This document shows positions 18,796 to 28,239 of a DNA stretch of 61,817 nucleotides, in pieces. Both the position numbers and the translations under genes were made by a program. The stretch is from Cupriavidus campinensis. GTDB lineage: Bacteria; Pseudomonadota; Gammaproteobacteria; Burkholderiales; Burkholderiaceae. The notes under the pieces are model-generated. The model was not told the DNA's origin, made no database searches, and was given only the letters and a program-made list of their open reading frames with translations. Within the stretch, counting starts at the first letter, position 1. Each line of letters opens with the position of its first letter. The DNA is taken from positions 1-61,817 of the forward strand of contig NZ_CAJPVH010000032.1 of NCBI RefSeq assembly GCF_905397395.1. The letters run 5' to 3'.

Positions 18796-19803
18796 ATGTC
18801 TTCTCCCGAACGCGCGCGGCTTCGCCGCCTGCTGCTCAAGACGCTGCCGATGGGGGCCCTGCCCACGTCCCTGGCGTCCTTCGCCGCCGTGACCCATGCC
18901 GAAACCGGTGCCGGGAACCGGCCGATTGCGATGGTGTTGCCGTTCCCGCCGGGTGGCAGCGTGGACATCGTGGCGCGCCAGTTGCAACCGGGGCTGAAGA
19001 CTGGCCTCGGCCAGACCGTGGTGGTCGACAACAAGCCCGGCGCAGGCGGCCTGATCGCCAGCAGCACCGTGGCGCGCGCCAAGCCGGACGGCACGACGCT
19101 GCTGATGGCGTTCGATACGCACGCGATCAACCCATTTGCGTACAAGAACCTGCCGTACGACACCTTCAAGGACTTCACGCCGATTACCCAGCTGGTGCGC
19201 TTTCCGCTGGTCATTGCCGCAAATCCGGCACTCGGCGCATCGAACGTCAAGGAATTGATCGAACTGGCCAAGGGCAAGCCGGGCGGCATTCGCTATGCCT
19301 CGTCGGGCATTGGCAGCCTGAACCAGCTGGCCGCCGAGGCACTGGCCACCGAGGCCGGCGTGCAGTTCCTCCACGTGCCCTACAAGGGCGGCGGCCCGGC
19401 TGTGCAGGCCGTGCTGGCGGGCGAGGTGGACGTGTTCTTCAGCAGCTTCGCGGCGGTGCAGGCGCACGTGGCGGCCAAGACCATCAAGGTGCTTGGCGTG
19501 ACCGGCACGAGCCGCATCCGCCAGTTGCCGCAGGTGCCGACCGTGGCCGAGCAGGGCTTCAAGGGCTTCGAGGCGTATTCGTGGATCGGTGTGTTCGGCC
19601 CGGCCGGCATGCAGTCCGCCACGGTGACGCGGCTGCATGACGCGCTGGCGGAATCGATCCGCCAGCCCAAGGTGGTCGAGGCGTTGTCGGCCCAGGGTTT
19701 CGAGATCGCCGTGGGTACGCCGACGGACCTCGGCAACCTGGTGCGGCACGAGCACGACAAGTGGCAAGCCGTGGCCCGCAAGGCCAATATCCAGTTCGAA
19801 TAA
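18796..19803 (+). CDS. Bug-family (TctC-like) tripartite tricarboxylate substrate-binding protein
   Basis: The 335-residue periplasmic binding protein begins with a Tat-like signal ('RARLRRLLLKTLPMGALPT', cleavage near THA-E). It then has the Bug signature: 'VLPFPPGGSVDIVARQL', 'VDNKPGAGGLIASSTVARAKPDGTTLLM', 'YASSGIGSLNQLAAE' and 'HVPYKGGGPAVQAVLAGEVD'. Such proteins bind carboxylates, amino-acid derivatives or aromatics; many are orphans without TctAB membrane subunits, as here. The ligand cannot be told. Only three bases separate it from the VOC gene that follows, so they form a transcription unit. Confidence 0.9.
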   Translation: MSSPERARLRRLLLKTLPMGALPTSLASFAAVTHAETGAGNRPIAMVLPFPPGGSVDIVARQLQPGLKTGLGQTVVVDNKPGAGGLIASSTVARAKPDGTTLLMAFDTHAINPFAYKNLPYDTFKDFTPITQLVRFPLVIAANPALGASNVKELIELAKGKPGGIRYASSGIGSLNQLAAEALATEAGVQFLHVPYKGGGPAVQAVLAGEVDVFFSSFAAVQAHVAAKTIKVLGVTGTSRIRQLPQVPTVAEQGFKGFEAYSWIGVFGPAGMQSATVTRLHDALAESIRQPKVVEALSAQGFEIAVGTPTDLGNLVRHEHDKWQAVARKANIQFE

Positions 19804-19806
19804 GCG

Positions 19807-20652
19807 ATGACGGCTGTCTCCGAACCGTTTGACCACGCCGTGGTGGTCTGCGGCGATCTCGATACTGCCGCCGCCAATTGGCGTGCCCTTGGCTTCACAT
19901 TGACGCCGCGCGGCTATCACACGCTCGGTTCGCAGAACCACTGCATCATGCTGGCGCGCGATTATCTCGAGCTGCTCCACGTGACCGCGCCGAGCCCGAG
20001 CCGCCAGTACTACTGGGACGCCCAGCAGCGCGGCGACGGTTGCGCGGCGATGTCCTGCAAGAGCCGCGATGCCTTCGCCACGGCGGCACGGCTGCGCGCG
20101 GCGGGCTACCAGACATCCGATCCGATCGAGTTCTCCCGGCCAGTGCGCCTGGACGACGGCTCGGAGCACCCGGCTACCTTCCGCGTGACGGCCCTCGACG
20201 AGGCCCCCGGCGCGCGTTACTTCGTCTGCGAGCACCGCACGCCGGAATTGCTGTGGCGTCCGGAATGGATGACGCACGCGAACGGCGCCACCGCCATCGA
20301 AGTGGCCTATCTGGTCGTGGAAGCGGGGCAGGTGAGGGCGGCGGCAGCCGCCTATGCGGAGATGACCGCCGGCACGCCGATTGCTGCCGATGATCGCGTC
20401 GCGCGCATCGCGGTGGATGGCGCCGAACTGGTCATCTCGACGGCCGATGCGCTGGCTGAGGTGACGGGTACGCTACACATCACCGCGAAGACGACGGGAT
20501 ACGCCGCAATTCGGCTTAGCACGTCGGATCTGGCAAAAGCGCGCACTCACTGGGGCACGCAGTCGGTTGCCACGGTGGACCTTGGCCAGCAGGCCACGCT
20601 GGTCCCGGCGGCCAGCGCCAACGGCGTGGCGCTGGTCTTCGCGCAGGCCTGA
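19807..20652 (+). CDS. VOC family protein (glyoxalase-like domain)
   Basis: The 281-residue protein has an N-terminal glyoxalase-like domain: 'FDHAVVVCGDLDTAAANWRALGFTLTPRGYHTLGSQNHCIML' in residues 8-50, then 'DYLELL' and 'FVCEHRTPELLW'. A second, weaker module fills the C-terminal half. It resembles the Glyoxalase_3 type in which a metal-binding His near the N-terminus is kept. The substrate is unknown. Coupling to the Bug-type binding protein suggests that the two handle the same compound, but this is inference. Confidence 0.82.
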   Translation: MTAVSEPFDHAVVVCGDLDTAAANWRALGFTLTPRGYHTLGSQNHCIMLARDYLELLHVTAPSPSRQYYWDAQQRGDGCAAMSCKSRDAFATAARLRAAGYQTSDPIEFSRPVRLDDGSEHPATFRVTALDEAPGARYFVCEHRTPELLWRPEWMTHANGATAIEVAYLVVEAGQVRAAAAAYAEMTAGTPIAADDRVARIAVDGAELVISTADALAEVTGTLHITAKTTGYAAIRLSTSDLAKARTHWGTQSVATVDLGQQATLVPAASANGVALVFAQA

Positions 20653-20671
20653 TCGAGCCTTAAAACGTCGC

Positions 20672-21169
20672 TCAGCCGGCCTTGGCGTGATGCACGCCGG
20701 TCGAGCCGAAGCCGCCCGCGCCGCGGGCGGTGTCCGCCGAAAACTCGGTCACGGTCGTGAACACGGGTCGCAGCACCGGTACGAACATCATCTGGGCGAT
20801 GCGCTCGCCGGGCTGGATCACGATCGGCTCGGTACCGGGCGCGTTGCGATTCCACACACTCACCATGATTTGGCCCTGGTAATCGGCGTCGATCACCCCG
20901 ATCGAATTGCCGAGTACGAGACCTTTCTTATGGCCCAGGCCCGAGCGCGGCACGATGGTGGCGGCCATGTAGGGGTTGCCCATGTGCACGGCGATGCCGG
21001 CCGGCACCAGTTGCGCGGCGGTGCCGGGGGCGATGCTGACCGGGCCGTCCACGCAGGCGTGCAGGTCGATGGCGGCGGCCATGTCGCTCTGGTACGCCGG
21101 CAGGCCCCAGTCATTGAGGCGGGCGTCCAGGACCTTGATTTCGACGGCGGGGTTCAGGGGTGCGGTCAT
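20672..21169 (-). CDS. dut: Deoxyuridine 5'-triphosphate nucleotidohydrolase (dUTPase)
   Basis: Dut hydrolyses dUTP to dUMP and pyrophosphate, keeping uracil out of DNA. The 165-residue protein has all five trimeric dUTPase motifs: 'AAIDLHA', 'PRSGLGHKKGL', 'GNSIGVIDADYQGQI', 'GERIAQMMFVP' and the C-terminal 'RGAGGFGSTG'. The ATG at 21167-21169 (MTAPLNPAVEIKVLD) was chosen over a longer in-frame start at 21196. Confidence 0.95.
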   Translation of the reverse strand: MTAPLNPAVEIKVLDARLNDWGLPAYQSDMAAAIDLHACVDGPVSIAPGTAAQLVPAGIAVHMGNPYMAATIVPRSGLGHKKGLVLGNSIGVIDADYQGQIMVSVWNRNAPGTEPIVIQPGERIAQMMFVPVLRPVFTTVTEFSADTARGAGGFGSTGVHHAKAG

Positions 21170-21250
21170 GTGCGAATCCGGGTAAATGGCCTGCAAAGGG
21201 CCAGGAAAAATCTGAAGAAGGCAGGGTGGGATGATAACTGCGCGCGGGAC

Positions 21251-22285
21251 TCAGCCGGCCGCTTCGCCGGAGAGGTCGAACGCCTCGGCGAGCAGCTGGT
21301 AGGTGCGCAGCCGCGCCGCGTACGACGCCGTCACGCTCAGCACCACCAGTTCGTCGGCCGCGAAGCGCTCGCGCAGCGCCAGCATGCGCTCGGCCACCAC
21401 CTCGGGCGTGCCGCAGATGGTTCGCGGACGTTCGCGCTCGATAATCATGCGATCGCGCTCGTTCGGCGTGAAATCGGCCGCCTGGGCCAGCGAAGGAATC
21501 GGCGCGTTGACGCCATACGCCATCTGCAGGCGACGAATGTCCACGGCGCGTTCCAGTTCGGCCGCTTCCGCCTCGGTATCGGCGCAGATCACGAAGACGG
21601 CGGCCGCGCTGTAGGGGGCATCCTCGTAGCCGGGCTCGAATCCGGCCCGGTACTGCTGGGCCACGGCGTGTCCGCCATGGGCATTGATGAAGTGGGCGAA
21701 CGCAAAGCGGAGGCCCAGTTTCGCGGCCAGCGCGCCGCCGAAATCGCTCGAGCCGAGCACCCAGAGTTCCGGCCGGGTGTCGATGGCGGGTTGCAGCAGC
21801 ACGCCTTCGGCCACGTGGCCGGGCGGCACCTCGCCGCGCAACAGCCAAACCAGGTCCTGCACCTGCTGCGGAAACTGGTCGCCCCGGTTGTACTGGCCCA
21901 TCGCCACGGCCTGTGCCGTGCGCATGTCGCCGCCGGGCGCGCGGCCCACGCCAAGATCGATCCGGTTGGGAAACAGGCCCTCGAGCATGCGGAACTGCTC
22001 GGCCACCTTGAAGGGGCTGTAGTAGGGCAGCATCACGCCGCCCGAGCCGAGCCTGATACGGTTTGTCACACTGCCGAGCCGCGCCAGCATGACCTCGGGC
22101 GCCGGGTTGCACACGCCCTGCAGGCCATGGTGCTCGGCGCACCAATAGCGCGTGTAGCCCAGGTCGTCGGCCAGTTGGGCCAGTTCGATGGTGGCGGCCA
22201 GCGCGTCGCGCGCGGTGTGGCCGGCAATCACCGGGCTCTGGTCGAGCACCGACAGGCGCAATTTGGGACGATTCTCAGCAGTCAT
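21251..22285 (-). CDS. LLM-class flavin-dependent oxidoreductase
   Basis: The 344-residue luciferase-like monooxygenase has 'LSVLDQSPV' at the N-terminus, 'YWCAEHHGLQGVCNPAPEVMLARL', 'IRLGSGGVMLPYYSPFKVAEQFRMLEGLFPNRIDLGVGRAPGG' and 'GTPEVVAERM'. This fits the YhbW/MsnO8-like branch using FMNH2 or F420-like cofactors; FMN is likely in this group. The natural substrate is unknown. It lies 12 bases downstream of coaBC on the same strand and so is probably in its operon. Confidence 0.9.
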   Translation of the reverse strand: MTAENRPKLRLSVLDQSPVIAGHTARDALAATIELAQLADDLGYTRYWCAEHHGLQGVCNPAPEVMLARLGSVTNRIRLGSGGVMLPYYSPFKVAEQFRMLEGLFPNRIDLGVGRAPGGDMRTAQAVAMGQYNRGDQFPQQVQDLVWLLRGEVPPGHVAEGVLLQPAIDTRPELWVLGSSDFGGALAAKLGLRFAFAHFINAHGGHAVAQQYRAGFEPGYEDAPYSAAAVFVICADTEAEAAELERAVDIRRLQMAYGVNAPIPSLAQAADFTPNERDRMIIERERPRTICGTPEVVAERMLALRERFAADELVVLSVTASYAARLRTYQLLAEAFDLSGEAAG

Positions 22286-22297
22286 GCGGTCGGAGGC

Positions 22298-23497
22298 TCA
22301 GACGGGTTTGCGCGGCAGGCGCTGGCCGATAGCGGCCACGAGGTCGCGTGCGAGCGAGAGTTTGTCGGCGCGCGGCAGCCGCGTCATGCCGCCTGCATCG
22401 AACAGCACGATCTCGTTGTCGTCCATGCCGAAGGTGTGGTGGCCGATATTGCCCACCAGCAGCGGCACGCCCTTGCGCTGGCGCTTCTGCTCGCCGTATT
22501 GCTCCAGGTTCTCGCTTTCGGCGGCGAACCCCACGCAATAGGGCGCATCGGCGCGCGCCGCCACGGCGGCCAGGATGTCCGGATTCTGGACGAACTGCAG
22601 CGTAGGCGTGTCGGTGTCGTTGGCCTTCTTGAGCTTCTGCCGGGACACCTCGGCAGGGCGCCAATCGGCCACGGCCGCCACGGCGACGAAGACGTCGACA
22701 TCGCGCAGTTGCGCCATCACCGTGTCGTGCATCTGCTGGGCGCTGCGTACGTCGGTGCGCACCACCCCGCGCGGCGTGGGCAGCGCGGTGGGGCCGGCCA
22801 CCAGCAGCACGTCGGCGCCGGCCTCGCGCGCGGCGCGGGCAATCGAGAAGCCCATCTTGCCCGACGACAGGTTGGTGATGCCGCGCACGGGGTCGATCGC
22901 CTCGAAGGTCGGCCCGGCCGTGATCAGCACGCGCTTGCCGGCGAGCGGCTTGGGCTGGAAGAAGGCGACGAGATCCTCGACGATCTCCGCCGGTTCCAGC
23001 ATCCGGCCATCGCCGATCTCGCCGCAGGCCTGGTCGCCGGTGCCCGGGCCGAGAATCGCCACGCCGTCCGCGCGCAGTTGCGCGGCGTTGCGCTGGGTGG
23101 GCGCGGCTGCCCACATCTGGCGGTTCATCGCTGGCGCCACAAGCAGCGGGCATTCGCGCGCGATGCAGAGCGTTGTCAGCAGATCGTCGCACAGGCCGTT
23201 GGCCAGCTTGGCCAGGAAATCGGTGGAGGCCGGGGCGATCAGGATGGCATCGGCCTCGCGCGAGAGGTCGATGTGGGCCATGTTGTTGTCGATGCGCGCG
23301 TCCCACTGCGACAGGAACACGGGCCGCCCCGACAGCGCCTGCATGGTCACGGGCGTGATGAAATGCGTTGCCGCCTCGGTCATCGCCACCTGCACGGTGG
23401 CCCCGGCCTTGGTCAGCAGCCGGACCAGCTCGGCCGACTTGTAGCAGGCGATGCCGCCGGTCAGGCCAAGGACGATGTGCTTGCCTCGCAGATCCAT
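22298..23497 (-). CDS. coaBC: Bifunctional phosphopantothenoylcysteine decarboxylase/synthase
   Basis: CoaBC carries two steps of coenzyme A synthesis. The N-terminal CoaC flavoprotein half (residues 1-190) shows 'GLTGGIACYKSAELVR', 'APAMNRQMW' and the catalytic Cys in 'GDQACGEIGDGRM'. The C-terminal CoaB half shows 'ITAGPTFEAIDPVRGITNLSSGKMG' and the Lys-bearing 'KKANDTDTPTLQFVQNPDIL'. Length 399 is normal. It follows lspA by 22 bases on the same strand. Confidence 0.96.
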   Translation of the reverse strand: MDLRGKHIVLGLTGGIACYKSAELVRLLTKAGATVQVAMTEAATHFITPVTMQALSGRPVFLSQWDARIDNNMAHIDLSREADAILIAPASTDFLAKLANGLCDDLLTTLCIARECPLLVAPAMNRQMWAAAPTQRNAAQLRADGVAILGPGTGDQACGEIGDGRMLEPAEIVEDLVAFFQPKPLAGKRVLITAGPTFEAIDPVRGITNLSSGKMGFSIARAAREAGADVLLVAGPTALPTPRGVVRTDVRSAQQMHDTVMAQLRDVDVFVAVAAVADWRPAEVSRQKLKKANDTDTPTLQFVQNPDILAAVAARADAPYCVGFAAESENLEQYGEQKRQRKGVPLLVGNIGHHTFGMDDNEIVLFDAGGMTRLPRADKLSLARDLVAAIGQRLPRKPV

Positions 23498-23519
23498 GGG
23501 TAGGCTCTCAGGGTTCCAG

Positions 23520-24062
23520 TCAGTGACGACGAACGCGTCGCAGTTCGTCCAGAATCAGCAGCACCGCGCCGACCGTGATGGCGCAATCGGCCACGTTGAA
23601 CGCCGGGAAATGCATGTTGCGCCAGTGGAAGTCGAGGAAGTCGATCACATGGCCGTACAGCACGCGATCCACGACGTTGCCGATGGCGCCGCCCAGGATC
23701 AGGGACACCGCCAGGCAGAACAGCTTCTGTCCCGTATGGCGGTACAGCAGCCAGACGATGAAGCCGCCTACCACCACGCCCAGCAGCGTGAAGAACCAAC
23801 GCTGCCAGCCGCCGGCGTCGGCCAGGAAGCTGAACGCCGCGCCCTTGTTATAGACCAGCACGAGGTTGAAGAAGCGCGTGACCGGGCGCGACTCGCCGTA
23901 CTGGAACGAACGCGTGATCAGGATCTTGAAGAACTGGTCGATCAGGACCACCAGCAGCGCGAAGGCCATCCAGAGCCAGGGCGTGACATTGGCACTGCCA
24001 CGGCTCTTGGAAGTTTTACGAGCCGGCGTGGCGCGCGTCGATCGGGTGGAGGACGATGCCAT
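23520..24062 (-). CDS. lspA: Lipoprotein signal peptidase (signal peptidase II)
   Basis: LspA cleaves lipoprotein signal peptides. The 180-residue protein has four membrane helices and the two catalytic Asp motifs: '[23 protein letters not shown]' and '[11 protein letters not shown]'. A basic, Ser/Thr-rich cytoplasmic extension of about 25 residues precedes the first helix. The ATG overlaps the ileS stop as TGATG, so the two are translationally coupled. ileS-lspA is a conserved order. Confidence 0.96.
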   Translation of the reverse strand: MASSSTRSTRATPARKTSKSRGSANVTPWLWMAFALLVVLIDQFFKILITRSFQYGESRPVTRFFNLVLVYNKGAAFSFLADAGGWQRWFFTLLGVVVGGFIVWLLYRHTGQKLFCLAVSLILGGAIGNVVDRVLYGHVIDFLDFHWRNMHFPAFNVADCAITVGAVLLILDELRRVRRH

Positions 24063-26941
24063 CAGGCGTGGCTCCTGTGTTCACCGGCGCCGAACAGGTT
24101 GCTGTCGCAGCGGCCGCAAAGAGTCGGATGTTCGGGGTTATGGCCCACATCGGCGCGGTAATGCCAGCAACGTTCGCACTTCGCGTGCGCCGACGGCGTG
24201 ACCGTGACGAGCAGGTCGCCGCCTTCCGGCGCGGCCGTGACCTTGGCCGCAGAGGTCAGCAGCACGAAGCGCAGGTCGTCGTGCAGGCTCTGCAGGGCCT
24301 CCAGCACCGGGCCGCCGGCCGCGATCGTGACTTCGGCCTGCAGCGACGAACCGATCTCGCCTTCCACACGCACCGACTCCAGCTGCTTGGTCACCTCCGC
24401 GCGCACGGCGCGGATTTCGTGCCATTTTTGCAGGAGATCGTCGGCGTTGTCGACGGCGGGCACCGCGTAGTACGTGCTCGTGAAGATGGTGTCCGTGTGC
24501 TCGGTGCCGTGGGCGAAGACCTGCCACGCTTCCTCGGCCGTGAACGACAGGAACGGCGCCATCCAGTGCAGCATGGCCTGGGTGATGTGATACAGCGCGT
24601 TCTGGGCGGCGCGGCGGGCCTGCGAATCGGGCGCCGTGGTGTACAGGCGGTCCTTGAGCACGTCGAGGTAAAAGCCGCCCAGGTCTTCCGAGCAGAAGGT
24701 CTGGAGCTTGGCCACCACCGGGTGGAACTCGTACGCCTGGTAGTGCGACAGCACTTCCTTCTGCAGGCGGTCTGTCAGCGCTACGGCGTAGCGGTCGATC
24801 TCGAGCCATTCGGAGGCCGGCAGCGCATGCTTGGCGTGGTCGTAGTCGGTCAGGTTCGACAGCAGGAATCGCAGCGTATTACGAATCCGGCGATAGCCTT
24901 CCACCACGCGCTTCAGGATTTCGTCCGAGATCGACAGTTCGCCGGAGTAGTCCGTGGAAGCCACCCAGAGGCGGATGATCTCGGCGCCCATCTTGTTGGA
25001 GATGTCCTGCGGCGACACGGTGTTGCCGACCGATTTGGACATCTTGCGACCTTCGCCGTCCACGGTGAAGCCGTGGGTCAGCAGCGCCTTGTACGGTGGC
25101 TTGCCGTACAGCATCGAGGCGGTCAGCAGCGACGAGTGGAACCAGCCGCGATGCTGGTCCGAGCCTTCGAGGTAGAGGTCCGCCAGGCGGCCATCAGGGG
25201 TATCGGCAGCCGGATCGTAGAGGTCATCGCGGTGCGAGCCCCGGATCACGGTCCAGTGCGTGGTGCCGGAGTCGAACCAGACGTCGAGCGTATCGCGGTT
25301 CTTCTCGTAGACGGCGGCCTCATCGCCTAGCAATTCCTTCGGATCGAGTGCCTGCCAGGCCTCGATGCCGTGCGCCTCCACGCGCTGGGCAATCTGCTCC
25401 AGCAGCTCCGGCGTGCGCGGATGCAGGGCGCCCGTTTCCTTGTGGACGAAGAACGCCATCGGCACGCCCCATTGGCGCTGGCGCGAGAGCGTCCAGTCCG
25501 GGCGGTTGGCGATCATGTTGTGCAGCCGCTGCTTGCCCCAGGCGGGGTAGAACTCGGTGGCCTCGATACCGGCCAGCGCGGTCGCGCGCAGCGTGGGGCC
25601 GTTGTCGACCGGGTCCACGTCCATCCCCGCGAACCACTGCGAGGTGGCGCGGTAGATGATCGGCGTCTTGTGACGCCAGCAGTGCATGTAGCTGTGCTCG
25701 TACTTATGCGAATTGAACAGGTTGCCGGACTCGCGCAGCACCTCCACGATCTTGGGATTCGCGGCCCAGATCGAGAGCCCGCCGAACAGCGGCAGCGTGC
25801 TGGCGTAGACGCCATCGCCCATCACCGGGCTGATGATGTCCGCGTCGGGCATGCCGTGCGCCTTGCAGGACTGGAAATCTTCCACGCCATAGGCCGGCGC
25901 CGAGTGGACGATGCCGGTGCCGGTATCGGTGGTCACGTAGTCGCCGAGGTAGACCGGCGAGGTGCGCGCGTAGCCGGCATCGACCTTGGCCAGCGGGTGG
26001 TGGAAGCGGATTTCCGACAGCGCGTCGCCGCGCGCAGTGGCCACCACGCTACCTTCCAGCGCATAGGTCTTGAGTTGTTCCTCGACGCGATCCTTGGCCA
26101 GGATCAGGAAGCCGCGCGGCGTGTCCACCAGCGCGTATTCCACTTCCGGGTGCATGTTCAGCGCCTGGTTGCTCGGGATGGTCCACGGCGTGGTGGTCCA
26201 GATCACCACCCAGCCGGGCTTGCCGGCGAGCTGCGCCACCGGCACTTGGAAGGCGTGCGCGAGCTTCTCAGGCTCCGCGAACGGGAAGCCCACGTCGATC
26301 GACAGGTCGGTCTTGTCCTTGTACTCGACCTCGGCCTCGGCCAGCGCCGAACCGCAGTCGAAACACCAGTTCACGGGCTTCAGGCCGCGGAACACGTACC
26401 CCTTCTCCATGATCTTGCCCAGCGCCCGCAGCTCATCGGCCTCGTTGCTGAAGTTCATGGTCAGGTAGGGGTGGTCCCAGTCGCCCAGCACGCCCAGGCG
26501 CTCGAAGTCCACCTTCTGGCGGGCGATCTGCTCGGTGGCGTAGGCACGTGCCTTGGCCTGCACTTCCTGCACCGGCAGGCCCTTGCCGAACTTCTTCTCG
26601 ATCTGGATCTCGATCGGCATGCCGTGGCAGTCCCAGCCCGGCACGTACACGGCGTCCAGGCCGGTCAGCCCGCGCGCCTTGATGATCATGTCCTTGAGGA
26701 CCTTGTTCACGGCGTGGCCGATGTGGATGTCGCCGTTGGCATACGGGGGGCCGTCGTGCAGCACGAACTTCTTCGCGCCCTTGCGCGCGGCGCGGATCTT
26801 CCTGTACAGCTGCTTGTCCTGCCACTGCTTCACCCATTGCGGCTCGCGCTTGGGCAGGTCGCCACGCATGGGGAAGGGGGTATCCAGCAGGTTCACCGGA
26901 TACTTGCTTTTCTCGGGCTTGGCGCGTTTCTCGTCGGACAT
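24062..26941 (-). CDS. ileS: Isoleucyl-tRNA synthetase
   Basis: IleS charges tRNA-Ile and edits Val-tRNA. The 959-residue class I enzyme shows the HIGH motif in '[16 protein letters not shown]' and the CP1 editing domain ('[14 protein letters not shown]'). The KMSKS loop is in '[13 protein letters not shown]', and the C-terminal zinc site is '[24 protein letters not shown]'. The ATG at 26939-26941 ([27 protein letters not shown]) fits the family N-terminus. An upstream in-frame ATG at 27001 is less likely. ribF lies upstream, lspA downstream. Confidence 0.97.
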   Translation of the reverse strand: MSDEKRAKPEKSKYPVNLLDTPFPMRGDLPKREPQWVKQWQDKQLYRKIRAARKGAKKFVLHDGPPYANGDIHIGHAVNKVLKDMIIKARGLTGLDAVYVPGWDCHGMPIEIQIEKKFGKGLPVQEVQAKARAYATEQIARQKVDFERLGVLGDWDHPYLTMNFSNEADELRALGKIMEKGYVFRGLKPVNWCFDCGSALAEAEVEYKDKTDLSIDVGFPFAEPEKLAHAFQVPVAQLAGKPGWVVIWTTTPWTIPSNQALNMHPEVEYALVDTPRGFLILAKDRVEEQLKTYALEGSVVATARGDALSEIRFHHPLAKVDAGYARTSPVYLGDYVTTDTGTGIVHSAPAYGVEDFQSCKAHGMPDADIISPVMGDGVYASTLPLFGGLSIWAANPKIVEVLRESGNLFNSHKYEHSYMHCWRHKTPIIYRATSQWFAGMDVDPVDNGPTLRATALAGIEATEFYPAWGKQRLHNMIANRPDWTLSRQRQWGVPMAFFVHKETGALHPRTPELLEQIAQRVEAHGIEAWQALDPKELLGDEAAVYEKNRDTLDVWFDSGTTHWTVIRGSHRDDLYDPAADTPDGRLADLYLEGSDQHRGWFHSSLLTASMLYGKPPYKALLTHGFTVDGEGRKMSKSVGNTVSPQDISNKMGAEIIRLWVASTDYSGELSISDEILKRVVEGYRRIRNTLRFLLSNLTDYDHAKHALPASEWLEIDRYAVALTDRLQKEVLSHYQAYEFHPVVAKLQTFCSEDLGGFYLDVLKDRLYTTAPDSQARRAAQNALYHITQAMLHWMAPFLSFTAEEAWQVFAHGTEHTDTIFTSTYYAVPAVDNADDLLQKWHEIRAVRAEVTKQLESVRVEGEIGSSLQAEVTIAAGGPVLEALQSLHDDLRFVLLTSAAKVTAAPEGGDLLVTVTPSAHAKCERCWHYRADVGHNPEHPTLCGRCDSNLFGAGEHRSHA

Positions 26942-27054
26942 GTTCGATTCTCGGGGCAATTCGGTTGGGCGCGGCGGGTGGATGGCCGGCGCGCTGGTCA
27001 TGGGCTACGGCGGGGCGGGTCCCGGCTGCTGCAACCTCTGGCAGCGGCCGGCCG

Positions 27055-28053
27055 CTAGCTAATTCGGTCGGTGGCGGAGGTGGCGAAGTCGCGCCGGCCC
27101 GGGCCGGCCTCGGTGCCGCCGGGGGCGGCCAGGCCGAAGAAGGCGCGGGCGTCGAGGGTGTCCTGGGCGATGGCGGCCGTCAGGGCCTCGAGCGTGTCGA
27201 AGCGCGCTTCGTCGCGCAGCTTCTTCATGAATTCCACGCGGACCAGCTTGCCGTACAGGTTCTCGTTGAAGTCGAACAGATGCACTTCCAGCAGCACGCG
27301 GCCGGCATCCTCGACGGTGGGCCGGACGCCGATGCTGGCCACGCCGGGCAACGGATGTTCGGCCAGCCCGTGCACCTGCACCACGAAGATGCCGTTCACG
27401 GCGGGCCGCTTGTGCGAGATCTTGAGGTTCAGCGTCGGGAAACCGAGGTCACGGCCGAGCTTGCGGCCGTGGATCACGTGCCCGCTGATGGCATAGCCAT
27501 GGCCGAGCAGGCGCCGGGCGTGCTCGAGGTCGCCGTCGGCCAGCGCCTGGCGCACGGCCGAACTGGAGATGCGGATGCCGCCTTCGGAGACGGAGCCCAT
27601 CTGCTCGACGTCGAACCCGAACTGGCGGCCCGCTTCCTGGAGATAGGCAAAGTCGCCGGCGCGGCGGGCGCCAAAGCGGAAGTCATCGCCCACCAGCACC
27701 CAGCGCGCGTGCAGTCCGTGCCAGAGCACGTTCTCGACGAATGCCTGCGGGGACTGGGCGGCGAAATGGGCGTTGAAGTGTTCCACGACCACGCGGTCCA
27801 CCCCGTTGCGGCGCAGGGCGTCGAGCTTGTCGCGCAACAGCGCGATGCGCGTGGGCGCGTGCTCGGGGGTGAAGAATTCGCGCGGATGCGGCTCGAACGT
27901 CATCACACAGAGCGGCAGGCCACGGGCATCCGCGGCAGCGCGGGCGCGGGCGAGCAACGACTGGTGGCCGCGATGCACACCGTCGAAATTGCCGATGGTG
28001 AGCGCGCAGGGCGCCCGGCTTTCGGCGTTGGGCAGGCCGCGGAAGACTTTCAC
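27055..28053 (-). CDS. ribF: Bifunctional riboflavin kinase/FMN adenylyltransferase
   Basis: RibF makes FMN then FAD from riboflavin. The 332-residue protein has the nucleotidyl-transferase half with 'TIGNFDGVHRGHQSLL', 'VGDDFRFGARRAGD' and 'ISSSAVRQAL'. The kinase half has 'GHVIHGRKLGRDLGFPTLNL' (PTAN-like motif here PTLN), 'GVASIGVRPTVE' and 'VEFMKKLRDEARFDTLEALTAAIAQD'. ribF-ileS-lspA is a classical proteobacterial cluster. A TATAAT box 37 bases upstream may drive it. Confidence 0.96.
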   Translation of the reverse strand: MKVFRGLPNAESRAPCALTIGNFDGVHRGHQSLLARARAAADARGLPLCVMTFEPHPREFFTPEHAPTRIALLRDKLDALRRNGVDRVVVEHFNAHFAAQSPQAFVENVLWHGLHARWVLVGDDFRFGARRAGDFAYLQEAGRQFGFDVEQMGSVSEGGIRISSSAVRQALADGDLEHARRLLGHGYAISGHVIHGRKLGRDLGFPTLNLKISHKRPAVNGIFVVQVHGLAEHPLPGVASIGVRPTVEDAGRVLLEVHLFDFNENLYGKLVRVEFMKKLRDEARFDTLEALTAAIAQDTLDARAFFGLAAPGGTEAGPGRRDFATSATDRIS

Positions 28054-28089
28054 GAGGACGGCGGACTTAGCGTTTTGGGGAAAGGGGGC

Positions 28090-28095
28090 ATTATA
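28090..28095 (-). promoter_or_regulatory. Candidate -10 box of ribF
   Basis: TATAAT on the reverse strand would give a start near 28083 and a leader of about 30 bases. No clear -35 is seen. Confidence 0.4.
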
Positions 28096-28239
28096 AGGCG
28101 AATGGGGCGGCTTGCCCCGCTTTGGGGGTGGACCGGGCCAGCCGGGGGCCGGGCAGGGCGGCGCCTTGCCCGCAAGCGTTGATTTTGTGCGTCATCCGGC
28201 CCGCCGGGCGTGGCGCCCTCAGGCAAAAGCCGGCATGAT

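Noticed and set aside
16665..19289. An 874-codon open frame on the reverse strand under clpA
   Set aside because: It is the antisense shadow of clpA and the Bug-type gene. Its product is His/Arg/Leu/Gln-rich without any domain, as expected for the complement of GC-rich codons.
20567..23503. A 978-codon open frame on the plus strand
   Set aside because: It runs antisense through dut, the LLM gene and coaBC, which are all recognised enzymes; the translation has no motif.
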